Shown here one piece after another: positions 10,026 through 18,361 of a stretch of DNA of 24,735 bases. Where the stretch lies: positions 1-24,735 of the forward strand of contig MEDY01000417.1 in the NCBI GenBank assembly GCA_001724265.1. The letters are read 5' to 3'. A program made the position numbers and the translations under genes. Within the stretch, counting starts at the first letter, position 1; every line of letters starts with the position of its first letter. Below the pieces are notes generated by a model. The model had not been told where the DNA came from and searched no databases. It saw only the letters and a program-made list of their open reading frames with translations. The DNA is from Rhizaria sp. SCN 62-66. Lineage: Eukaryota > Rhizaria, unplaced.

Positions 10026-10457
10026 ATGAACGCAATTGACGCTGACACCCTGTGGGCGTGGGAGGATTCCTGGAAGGAGAAGGACGAGACTCTGCAAAAG
10101 TCCCTCAAGATCGACGACTTGCGCCACGTTTTCCTCTGCCTGGGCAAGGATCTCTCGCAAAAGGACCTCAAGGACGTCTGCAACGGCGGCAACTCGTGCT
10201 CTTTTGAGGCCTTTAAGCAGTTCATGTCGAACCAGCCCCGCCAGGCTGCGGCCGCGATCGAGATCAAGAACTCGGTCCACGTCCTCGCCCAATCCTCTGG
10301 CGGCACTATGCGCACTGCAGAGCTCCGCTTGCTGCTCACGTCACAGGGCGAGAAGCTCGCGCACGACGAGGCCGCCACTGTCGTTGCCGATGCGGACCCC
10401 CGCAAGACCGGCTTCGTCGATGTTGAGCCCTTCGCTGACCTCATTACTTCCGCGTAA
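10026..10457 (+). CDS. EF-hand protein, myosin light-chain/calmodulin-like
   Basis: A single-exon 143-residue protein ending in TAA. Its C-terminal half follows the myosin essential light chain pattern: a segment GTMRTAELRLLLTSQGEKL aligns by eye with the third EF-hand exit helix, and residues ~115-141 resemble the fourth hand. The N-terminal half has the matching helix pattern (LRHVFLCLGKDLS). The calcium loops are degenerate. Hand four reads DADPRKTGFVDVE, lacking the usual glycine and spaced one residue long, and hand three has no acidic loop. It therefore probably binds a target helix, such as a myosin IQ motif, without calcium. Light chain versus divergent calmodulin cannot be settled from sequence alone. 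The ATG abuts an acceptor-like TGTAG. Its 3' end converges with WDR61. Confidence 0.75.
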   Translation: MNAIDADTLWAWEDSWKEKDETLQKSLKIDDLRHVFLCLGKDLSQKDLKDVCNGGNSCSFEAFKQFMSNQPRQAAAAIEIKNSVHVLAQSSGGTMRTAELRLLLTSQGEKLAHDEAATVVADADPRKTGFVDVEPFADLITSA

Positions 10458-10854
10458 GCAAACACACAGCTTCACCGCAAAGCAGAACACTCACTTTTAC
10501 CCATATCACTGAATCTCTTTACGAGCTTATGCACTACTGTGTCAGGTGCCTGGATAGAAATGTGTTTGCTTTCTTTTGCAGAAACACCTATATGCGCGCT
10601 GTAATCGCGCTTTTGTACATGTAACACTTTACGTAGATACCTACAAACAACAACACGCTACCCTACAGTCCATCGTAGTGCGAAACAGCTGACAATACAC
10701 ATAAACAAAATCAAATTACTCCACAAAACCTTCAGTTCACATCGAGATACTTATATCTATACAATGTATTGCGAAAAATCCTCAAAAATAACAAATCCGA
10801 CATATCATAAGCCGACACAAACTGACTCACTCTCTTGCTACCGTAGTAATGACT
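10458..10854. other. Convergent 3' spacer
   Basis: AT-rich DNA between the stops of the rightward EF-hand gene and the leftward WDR61 gene. It must hold both 3' UTRs and polyadenylation signals. No ORF or structure stands out. Confidence 0.5.
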
Positions 10855-11947
10855 TTACTCGCAGGAAGAAATGCAGAGCGAGCCGTCATCAGCGCCCGAC
10901 GCGACCTTTGCGCCATCGGGCGAGAAGGCCACAGCCCACACCTTGCCAGTATGCGCTTCGACAGCGGCCCTCAGCGCGCGGGACGCCAAGTCAAACACGC
11001 GCACTTTCCGGTCAGCGCAGGCTGTCGCCACACGGGCCCCGTCGGCCGAGACAGCGGCGGCAAGAACCCATGACTGGTGGCCCTCGAGCCCGCCCAGTGC
11101 GGCGCCGTCCGCCGCGGCTGTCACGCGCACCGTGCCGTCGTCGGAACCCGTGACCACGGAGGCTGAATCGGGCGCCCACGCCACGGCACGCACGGGCTTC
11201 GCGTGGAGCGAGCGGGACCAACGGGCCACGCCGGTGGCGGCGGAAAGAACGGCGACCGTGCCGTCAGCGAAGCCGGCTGCGATGAGTTCGCCGTTGGGGG
11301 AGTAGCTAAGGGAGAAGGCGAGACAGCTCTCGCCGGTAGACGCGCTCAGCACAACGGCGCCAGCGCCAGCGCCGCTCGGGATAGCGGCCGAGTTGGCGTT
11401 GTCGCCGGAGTCGGAGGTGTGGCCAGTGGAGTAGACCGAGAGCGTGCCGCGGTGGGAGATCGTCGCGACGCGGGTGCCGGCAGGGTTCATCGCGACCGCC
11501 CAAGACTGCAGAGGGCCGGCGTTGATGTCGGCGGTCTGCGACACTGAAGCGCTCTTGGAGGAAGCAGCGGCAGCGGTGGTAGAGTAGAGACGCAAGTGGC
11601 CGTCCATGGAGCTGGTTGCCACGCGGGAGCCGGACTTATCGCACGCTATAGATATAAAAACAAGGTGATATCGATGTCGGAGACGGAAAGAGAATACGAA
11701 TGAGATCTCAGCCTGAAGGAGAAAGAGTTAAGTTTGGTTGAGGAGACAAGCAGAGATACGTACAGATAGCAACAACGCTAAGCTCCTGGTCCTTGATGGT
11801 GTCGATAGGGCGGTCAAGCGCGTCGGGACGCCAGCACTTGACGGTCTCGTCGATAGAGCCGGTGAGAATGACATCGGCGGTAGTCCAGATCAGGGAAGTG
11901 ATCGAGTCCTCGTGGGCCGCGGCGTTGGACGCGAGCAGCTTCGACAT
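10855..11947 (-). CDS. WDR61: WD-repeat protein WDR61/SKI8, two exons
   Basis: Exon 1 is 11947-11764 and exon 2 is 11645-10855, joined in phase 1 to give 324 residues ending in TAA. The human homologue is about 305 residues. It begins MSKLLASNAAAHEDSI and carries seven WD-type blades. Features shared with WDR61/SKI8 include INAGPLQSW (human IDAGPVDAW), SYSPNGELIAAG, LEGHQSWVLAAAVS and a last blade beginning HTGKVWAVAFSPDG. In other eukaryotes this beta-propeller is a subunit of the cytoplasmic SKI complex that feeds RNA to the exosome, and of the nuclear PAF1 complex. A short low-complexity insert (SGAGAGAV) lies in the third blade region. It is transcribed divergently from MCMBP. Alternative: another seven-blade WD protein, but the INAGP-W signature favours SKI8. 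Confidence 0.88.
11646..11763 (-). other. Intron of WDR61 (118 nt)
   Basis: On the minus strand the donor is GTACGT and the acceptor is TATCTATAG. Removing it joins VVAI to CDKSGSRVATSS, restoring the second WD blade and keeping the frame (184 + 791 nt, divisible by three). Confidence 0.85.
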
Positions 11948-12591
11948 TTCGGTTGATAGCACACGCAAGGGTTGAGCAACAAGGTGATAAATCGGCTGGG
12001 GAAAAGAGAGTTGCTGGGGGAGAAAGCGCTGGGTGGGAGTGAAGCAAGGGACCACGAAAGATAGCAAGAGGAGGCGAAAGTGAGGACCGGCAAGTTAAGG
12101 GCCAGTTTGTGTGCCACGATGTAGAGGAGAACGCAAAAACAAGATTAAAACCAAAGTCCAACTGTTATTTTAGTCGGATCTCATGCGTGCATAAAGAAGT
12201 ACTTAACAGGGAGTCCTCACAGAGGACGTGAATGTCGTGAGTCGGAAGGACGTGAGAGCCTGCGGTAGATTCGAGTGTCAGCCACACTATTGCGGAAGAA
12301 ACATAGCGACTGCAAGAGACGTAAAAAGAGAGATATGCCAAACACATCGCTTTAACGTCCGAAGTCCATATCATGGTGCTACTGACGGAGGATAGAGCTC
12401 ACCAGAGTCATGCAAAAGAAGCGCGGACGCTAATGGTCGCCAAGACGGCTCCACTCTCAGCTCCTCGGCATATGCTGGTTTCTCTTCGATGAGCATCTTA
12501 AAAGAATACCATCTCAATATCAATGTATTTTTCAATTAATATTCACTCTCATATAGTTTTTCATAAATTGATATCTTCACAGAGCGTCTTT
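11948..12591. other. Divergent intergenic region between WDR61 and MCMBP
   Basis: About 640 bp separates the two divergent start codons, so both promoters must lie here. The right-hand part is AT-rich and ends in an acceptor-like TTCACAG at 12576-12582, 9 nt before the MCMBP ATG, suggesting a 5'-UTR intron or a trans-splicing acceptor. No convincing TATA box was found for WDR61. Confidence 0.5.
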
Positions 12592-15331
12592 ATGGCGTCC
12601 AACTGCGCGTTAGAGCGCGCGCTGAAGAATCCGTTGGAGGTTCTCCACGAGCACGTCGGCTCGCTACCTGCCCACGTCCTGCGCGAGACCTCCAATGACT
12701 GGGGCATCCCTGAGCTCTTTCAAGCTGCGTTTACACCCGCGATTTTGAGCCGTATTCCGTCGCTGAACCTCGGCAGCAGCAACGCGGTGCACCACCGCCT
12801 CATCCGCTTCCGCGGCATGGTCCAGGTCCGTTGCCCTTTCACCTCACTAAACACGCGCTCTGATACCATATATCCCAACGGATCAACTTCAAACTGTATA
12901 GAGATATTTCAATATGCGTGTTATATGTTTCATGTGAGTTCTGTGTTAACATGTATCTATTTGTCTGTTTTGCGTCCGATAATAGGACTCGTTCGAGGCC
13001 GAGTACTTCCCCGGTTCCTACGACGAAGTCGACGAGGCCTCCGGCACCCGCACTCCTCGCTGCGCGCGCTACCACGACGATCCCGCGCTGCCACTTGGCC
13101 GCCGCGCCGAACCGCACCTCGGTTTGTCCTCGCGCCGGCTATTCCATCTCGTCTCCGTGCCCGGCGAGGCGTCGTGGCTGGCTGCGCTGCTCGAGAAGCA
13201 ACTCCGGTCAAGCGCCCCCACGCCCGCAACCACGGTCACCGCCGCCGTTGCCGCCGCCACAGGCGCTGTCAACAGCGCGAGCACGAGCCGCAAGCGCACC
13301 GCGGCTGACGGTGCCACTCCTGCTGGTGATAGCAACAACAGCGCTGCCGCCGCCGCCGTAACTGCTGCGGCGGCTGCAACTGCCACTACTCCCGTTGCTA
13401 AACTCGGCCTTGCCCCTGCTACCGCGACTGCAATTGCGATGGCGGGGGCTGGGGCTGAGCACGGTGACGGCGATGGCGAGGGTTTGCTTGCTGCGCGTGG
13501 CCCCGCCTGCGTGGCAGCGTTCTACGGCGGCGAGTCATTCCGTCTCGGCGAGGTTATCGAAGTTGTCGCCGTTGCCGCGATTGACGCGTTTGACGCGTTC
13601 CCGATGCACCAGTTGCAGCATAACCACGGCCGCGGTAACGCCGCTAAGCCTATGGGCGACGATGACGCCGACGACAACAACTGCAGCTCTTCCAACAACA
13701 ACGGCAACAAGAAGAATAAGCGTCGCGCCTGCGGTAACACTACTAAGTGCTCCGACAACGATCACGACGACGACGACGGCATTGATGCCAAAGAGGAAGA
13801 GGGGGAGTGTGGCGAGTTCATCGCGAGCTACGGCAGTGTTCTCAGCGGTGGCATGTCTTGCGAAGACGAGGACGGCGTTTACGCTGCCGCCGCGCGCGGA
13901 CCGCTGAGGCTGCACGTCCTGGCGTGGCGCACAGTCGCCCCCGGCGCCGGCCTCATCCCCCCGCCCACCCCCGCCACAGACTCTGACTCTGCCTCCGCCT
14001 CTAGTGCGAGTGCCAACAACAAGAGTAAGATGAACAGTGATGGCAACTGCGACGATGGTGAAGAGGATAGTCAGGCAACGAAAAGCTGTGACGTGTCTGT
14101 GCGCACCTGTGACGGCGGCGCCGCCTTTGCCGCGGCGCACGCGAGACTCCTCGCCCGCCCGCTCACTATGGGGGCCACTGCTGACTCGGTAGCAGCAACG
14201 AATCCGACCGTGAGCCCCGCGACTGGGTTCGACGCCATGCGGTCGGCGCTGCTCACGGTCATTTCCCCTCTGCTGGGCGGCGACGCGCTGGCCTCAGAGG
14301 TGCTGTTGCTGGCCCTGTTGTCACGCGTGACTGCGAGGGTCGATGAACGCGTTCTCGGCCGGTTTAACCTCGCGCTTTCTGACTTAGACCGCGCTACAGT
14401 CACTCACTGTAACAACCGCACGCACTCTAACGCGGCGACTGCGACTGCAGCTGCAGCCGCGCCTGGTAGCACTAACGACGCGAGTGCGAATGCTGTTGCT
14501 GTGAATGTGGCTGGTTTAGTCCGCGCGCTTGCGCCGCGCGCCGTGTTCCGCTCTGTGACGATCGACTCCCTCAACGCGCGCCGCTGGGGCCCTGTTAAAG
14601 ACGAAGCGCGCGGCGTGCTTTCGATTGCGCCGCTTCAGCTGGCCCGCGGGGAGACCGTCGTCGTGTTGGATGAGACGGCACTCGGGCCTGGCCAGCTCGC
14701 TGACACTGGCGTGCGCAACCTCCAGCTGCTGTCGCGGCTTGCCAAGGAGGCCGTGGTCGAGTACGAGTTTCCGTACACCGACGGACTGCGTTTTCCCGTC
14801 GACGCAAGTCTGCTGGTGCTGGCGCGGAAGCGGCCGCTGCTGCCGTACGATGTAAGGGTGCCCTTAGCACCCGTCGCGCAGGCCGCGGCGCTGCCCGAGT
14901 GGGTGGCGCGCGCCGCGGCGGTGTCTGCGGGGGTGAGGAAGCAAGGCCAGGCAATGAGCGACGGCGGGAACAAAGAACAGCAGCCAGGGACTGATGTGGC
15001 GGCGGCGGATGGTGCGGAGGAAGAGCAGGAGGGGGAAGACCGGCTGTGGCAGTTGCGCGAATACCTCCAGCTCTGCCGCCACACGGCCACGGCGTTTGAC
15101 GAAGAGGCCTCCGAGCGCGCGCTGGCGGACATGGTGGCACGCATGCAGCGCGACGGCGCCGGGGGCCGCGACGAGGAGAGGCTGCACTTGCTCATGACGC
15201 TGGCCCGGCTTATCGCGGCCTCACATGGAGAGGTTAAGATCTCTGAGCAGCGGTGGCGCCGCGCGACGGAGATGCTGGACGCGATTGTTGCGCGCGACGA
15301 GAACGCGGCGACGGCGGCTGCGGCGGTTTGA
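12592..15331 (+). CDS. MCMBP: MCM-binding protein, two exons
   Basis: Exon 1 is 12592-12825 and exon 2 is 12986-15331, joined in phase 0 to give 859 residues ending in TGA. Human MCMBP has about 640. Family landmarks in order: the N-terminal block with IPSLN and LIRFRGMVQ, continuing across the intron as DSFEAEYFPGSYDEV (human FRCMIQDMFDPEFYMGVYE); VSVPGEASW near residue 136; GPACVAAFYG; the block with FNLALS; VVLDETALGPGQLADTGVRN near 636-650; and a C-terminal helical region with ISEQRWRRATEML. In other eukaryotes MCMBP binds MCM3-7 and helps assemble or unload the replicative helicase in the nucleus. The extra length is Ala-, Asn- and Asp-rich insert, mainly at residues ~145-235 and ~290-430. 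The start at 12592 rather than the in-frame ATG at 12523 is preferred because an acceptor-like CAG lies between them. Confidence 0.92.
12826..12985 (+). other. Intron of MCMBP (160 nt)
   Basis: Donor GTCCGT follows CAG; acceptor is ATAATAG before GAC TCG. Splicing joins FRGMVQ to DSFEAEYF exactly where the family is continuous. The intron is AT-rich against GC-rich exons. Confidence 0.88.
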
Positions 15332-16280
15332 GGGCGAAGTGGCTCGTTGTGTGTTGGGGGAAACAAGTACTTGAAGTGAAGGGGCCAGGGTTTGCGGGAC
15401 TGCTTTTGGGAGCAGTACCCGTTACTTACGAAGTTAACCTCGTGATTTAATACATAACTAGTGCTCAACTACTACGAACCGACGTTCATTTTTGAAAATA
15501 TTTTGATTTTAATGCGTTAACGATTGTTTTATTCAAGAGATCCCATGGACCGAAAAAAAGAGCCCCAGAAGCGGCAGAGCAAGCGACGAGTCCGACAACC
15601 GGCCAACCGGGATTGGGGCTGCGAGATGGCGCGAAATTTGCGTGAGTTCCTGCCGAGTCTTGATCGACGACCCACAATTCTAGCAGAAATTTCACACGAA
15701 CCGTGCTGAATTTATCTGTTTCTCTTTAAATTCTGTCCCTGAACTTCGCTCCTTGGCGGTTTATGGCAGCTCTTCGTTTCCCCAGCACGCCCGTCCACGC
15801 TTCTCCGCTGTTATCTGGCCTTACTCCCTCGGGTCGCCGGTACGTCTCACTCCTATATTACACTACCGCGGTCTATAGTTGTCTCACTCTATTATGTTAC
15901 TGATCCGCGCGTAGGGGCGCTGCTTGCGCTTTTTTCGCTGCCGCATCGCTACCTTTCTCAAGGCCAACGTCGCCTTTCTCCGCACTGCTTGTCTCTTCCC
16001 CCGACCACCCATACGGTACCATCCTGAAACGCATGCATACTTCCCACACCCCTCGCTGTCTCCCACCTCTCTGTCTCACCCCTGTCCACCTCTATCCTCC
16101 ACTTGCCCTTGCTTCCGCTCCTGTATTGCCCGCCGCCACAGCCAGGACCACTTCTGACTGCCCGGCCTCTCTCGTGCGCCGACTTAAAGACCGCTCGCCC
16201 GCTCGCTTGTTCGTTGTTCCCTTTGTCGGTGTGCACGCGCGCTCTCAAAGCGCCCCTCTGCTACCTGCCTCGTCAGCGCC
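15332..16280. other. Intergenic region, MCMBP 3' end to PRL promoter
   Basis: The first ~550 bp is mixed sequence with a short basic ORF (15545-15709, 54 codons) that I do not trust. The second half is pyrimidine-rich on the plus strand (C and T runs), typical of a promoter or 5' flank. No RNA gene was seen. Confidence 0.5.
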
Positions 16281-16281
16281 C

Positions 16282-16289
16282 TATATAAG
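16282..16289 (+). promoter_or_regulatory. TATA box of the PRL phosphatase gene
   Basis: A clean TATATAAG lies 94 bp before the ATG. About 30 bp downstream is a pyrimidine-rich CTCTCTCAACC, a plausible initiator, which would leave a 5' UTR of about 60 nt. The assignment is by motif and spacing only. Confidence 0.6.
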
Positions 16290-16375
16290 TTCGCAACTGC
16301 ACCTCAGCTCTCTCTCAACCCGTCGCAGTCCTTGTGTTTGATTCCGCCACCACAAACGGCTTTGTGACTACACCA

Positions 16376-17503
16376 ATGTCTAACGCGTCTTTCGGCAACG
16401 GCGGCAAGCTCGTCAACAAGCCCTCCTTTATCGAGGCCCTGGGTGTCCGTTTTCTCATCATGGACGCCCCTACCGACTCCGTTCTCCCCGCGTATCTTGA
16501 GGTCCTCCGCAAGCGCCACGTTTCCGTCGTCTGCCGTGCGTGTGAGCCGACGTATTCGACGCAAATGCTCGAGCGCGCTGGCATCCGCGTCGTCGACCTG
16601 CCGTTCCCGGACGGCGACGCGCCGCCACCCGCTGTCATCGCGACCTGGCTGTCCATCCTGCGCAAGGTGTTCCCTGACCTCTACAGTACCGGGCCCGGCG
16701 GGGCGAGTGCTCACACCAACACAGGCGCCGGCGCAGGAAGCACGCATAACGCTGCCGCTACGAGTGGCACTGGCGCGGGCGCTGCTGCTGGACCTGTGGG
16801 CTCCCCTGTCTCAGAGAGTCACGGTCTGAACACCGCCGGCTCCGGCTCGGGTTCTGGCGCTGGCGCTGGCGCTGGCGCTGGCGCTGCGGGAGGCACGACT
16901 GCTCACAGCCACGGCCACGGTCACGGCCACTCGGGCAACACACAGTCACTCAACTCCGCCTCTGCCTCCGCCTCCGCGACTGCGGGTGGGAATGCGAACG
17001 CGAACGCGAACGTGAACGCGAACGGCGCTGCTGGCGGGGGACTGCACGGCGAGCTTGACCCGAGCCGCAGTCACAGTCAGGGCTCAGCGCACCCCCACAG
17101 CGACAATCACACCGCGAGCGACGCTGCTGCTGCATCTACCGCTGCTCTTGTCGCGGCCTCCGGCACTGGTGCTGGCGCTGGCGCTACTGGGAACAACAAC
17201 AACTCGTCGCTCTCAACCCCCGCAGTCGCGAGCAGTGGCAGCGCAGTCACAGCGGTCTCTGGCAGCAACAGCGGCGGCAGCAACAAGGCCACCATCGCCG
17301 TGCACTGCGTCGCCGGCCTTGGCCGCGCCCCCGTGCTTGTCGCAATCGCGCTCATCGAGGCCGGAATGGCGCCGCATGACGCCATCACGCTTGTGCGAAC
17401 GAAACGGCGCGGCGCGCTGAATAGCAAGCAGTTGCGGTTTCTGACCAAGGTTTATAAGCCGCGGCGCGCGGAGGCTGCGGGTGGGTGCTGTACGATCATG
17501 TAA
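16376..17503 (+). CDS. PTP4A: PRL-type protein tyrosine phosphatase with C-terminal CAAX
   Basis: A single exon of 375 residues, about twice the usual ~170. The N-terminal half (residues 1-104) matches PRL phosphatases: FLIMDAPTD, a cysteine at 56 in the position of the redox cysteine, and the general-acid loop [11 protein letters not shown] with Asp79 (human DWPFDDGAPP). The catalytic P-loop [13 protein letters not shown] places the nucleophile at Cys311 and the phosphate-binding Arg at 317, and keeps the PRL-specific Ala after Arg. [11 protein letters not shown] is the family's next block. The C-terminus CCTIM is a CAAX motif whose Met favours farnesylation, implying membrane attachment. 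Between Asp79 and Cys311 sits ~195 residues of Gly/Ala/Ser/Asn/His-rich sequence (residues ~105-303), replacing a short loop. In other eukaryotes PRLs act on growth signalling and bind CNNM magnesium transporters. Confidence 0.93.
   Translation: MSNASFGNGGKLVNKPSFIEALGVRFLIMDAPTDSVLPAYLEVLRKRHVSVVCRACEPTYSTQMLERAGIRVVDLPFPDGDAPPPAVIATWLSILRKVFPDLYSTGPGGASAHTNTGAGAGSTHNAAATSGTGAGAAAGPVGSPVSESHGLNTAGSGSGSGAGAGAGAGAAGGTTAHSHGHGHGHSGNTQSLNSASASASATAGGNANANANVNANGAAGGGLHGELDPSRSHSQGSAHPHSDNHTASDAAAASTAALVAASGTGAGAGATGNNNNSSLSTPAVASSGSAVTAVSGSNSGGSNKATIAVHCVAGLGRAPVLVAIALIEAGMAPHDAITLVRTKRRGALNSKQLRFLTKVYKPRRAEAAGGCCTIM
16856..16885. repeat. GGCGCT hexanucleotide repeat encoding Gly-Ala
   Basis: Five perfect GGCGCT copies within the low-complexity insert of the PRL phosphatase, giving a Gly-Ala run. 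Related short runs of His-Gly and Asn-Ala follow. Confidence 0.85.
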
Positions 17504-18231
17504 GGCTGCTGTTGTTGAACTGTGCCACACTGTGACTAAAACTGAGCAAAAGCACGATTGGTCAAGCAATATGCACTCTATTAAACGTTTTTGATCCGCG
17601 TGTGGCCGTCAACGTGTCATCATCGCCCAGTGGTTTCTCTGTGCTTTGTTCCAAGTTGGTTTGCTTTGGCTTTAATACGTTTATTAGCTTTGAAAGCGAC
17701 TTGCTTTATGGTGTTGCAGTTGGAGCTGTGGTTGTGAGTCTGTTGCTGTTCTGCGCTTGGTGTTGTTTGTGTGTTATTTCTACCTATACCTTTTCTGTGT
17801 TTTATGTTGCTTTTCTGTCCTTGAAGGTCTCTGTTACACGTTTTCAACCTCTGAGCAGCTTGAGGCCTATCACTCTTTTTTTTTACATCATAACGCTTAC
17901 GTAGTCTTTTTACCTCGAAATAATATGTCAATAAACCGAATTGTCCATTTTGTCTTACACTACATCATATTCACGTTTTACCGTGACTAACGCGTATTTA
18001 GCACGGAATCTGCTTGCTTTTCAATTATGTTTCCATCGTGCGTTGACTTGCCAAGCCGTTGTGGCGCAAAAGCGGGGCTACGTGACTGGACAAGTCTCGA
18101 GCAGTTCGGCTCTCGCGGTTCTTTCGCAGAAGCACAACTTCTCAGAATGTTCGTAAATACACATGTTGGTAAAATATAATACTGAAATCACACTTAAATT
18201 TGATATTTATTTTTAATTTTCCTACTCACAG
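17504..18231. other. Intergenic/5'-UTR-intron-like region before the SLC37 gene
   Basis: T-rich DNA with hydrophobic-looking frames that lack an ATG and are best read as noise. It ends in a long pyrimidine/AT tract and CTACTCACAG at 18222-18231, after which GC content jumps to exon level. That suggests an acceptor 130 nt before the ATG. The donor or upstream exon is not identified. Confidence 0.45.
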
Positions 18232-18361
18232 GCCAGGTTATCGCCCGGTACTACCCGAAAGACATCTCCGCTCGGTGTCTGGTGACGCCACCTTGCCCGC
18301 CGCTTCCCCGCTCTGGCCCTCCCCCCGCGCGCGCCGCCCGTGCGCTGTTCCTTGCATCGCT

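Noticed and set aside
15545-15709. Small basic ORF of 54 codons
   Set aside because: It has an ATG but no motif or supporting context, and the opposite strand is equally open.
17602-17904. Hydrophobic 100-codon plus-strand frame after the PRL gene
   Set aside because: It has no ATG; the hydrophobic residues come from T-rich DNA. It is most likely 3' UTR and spacer.
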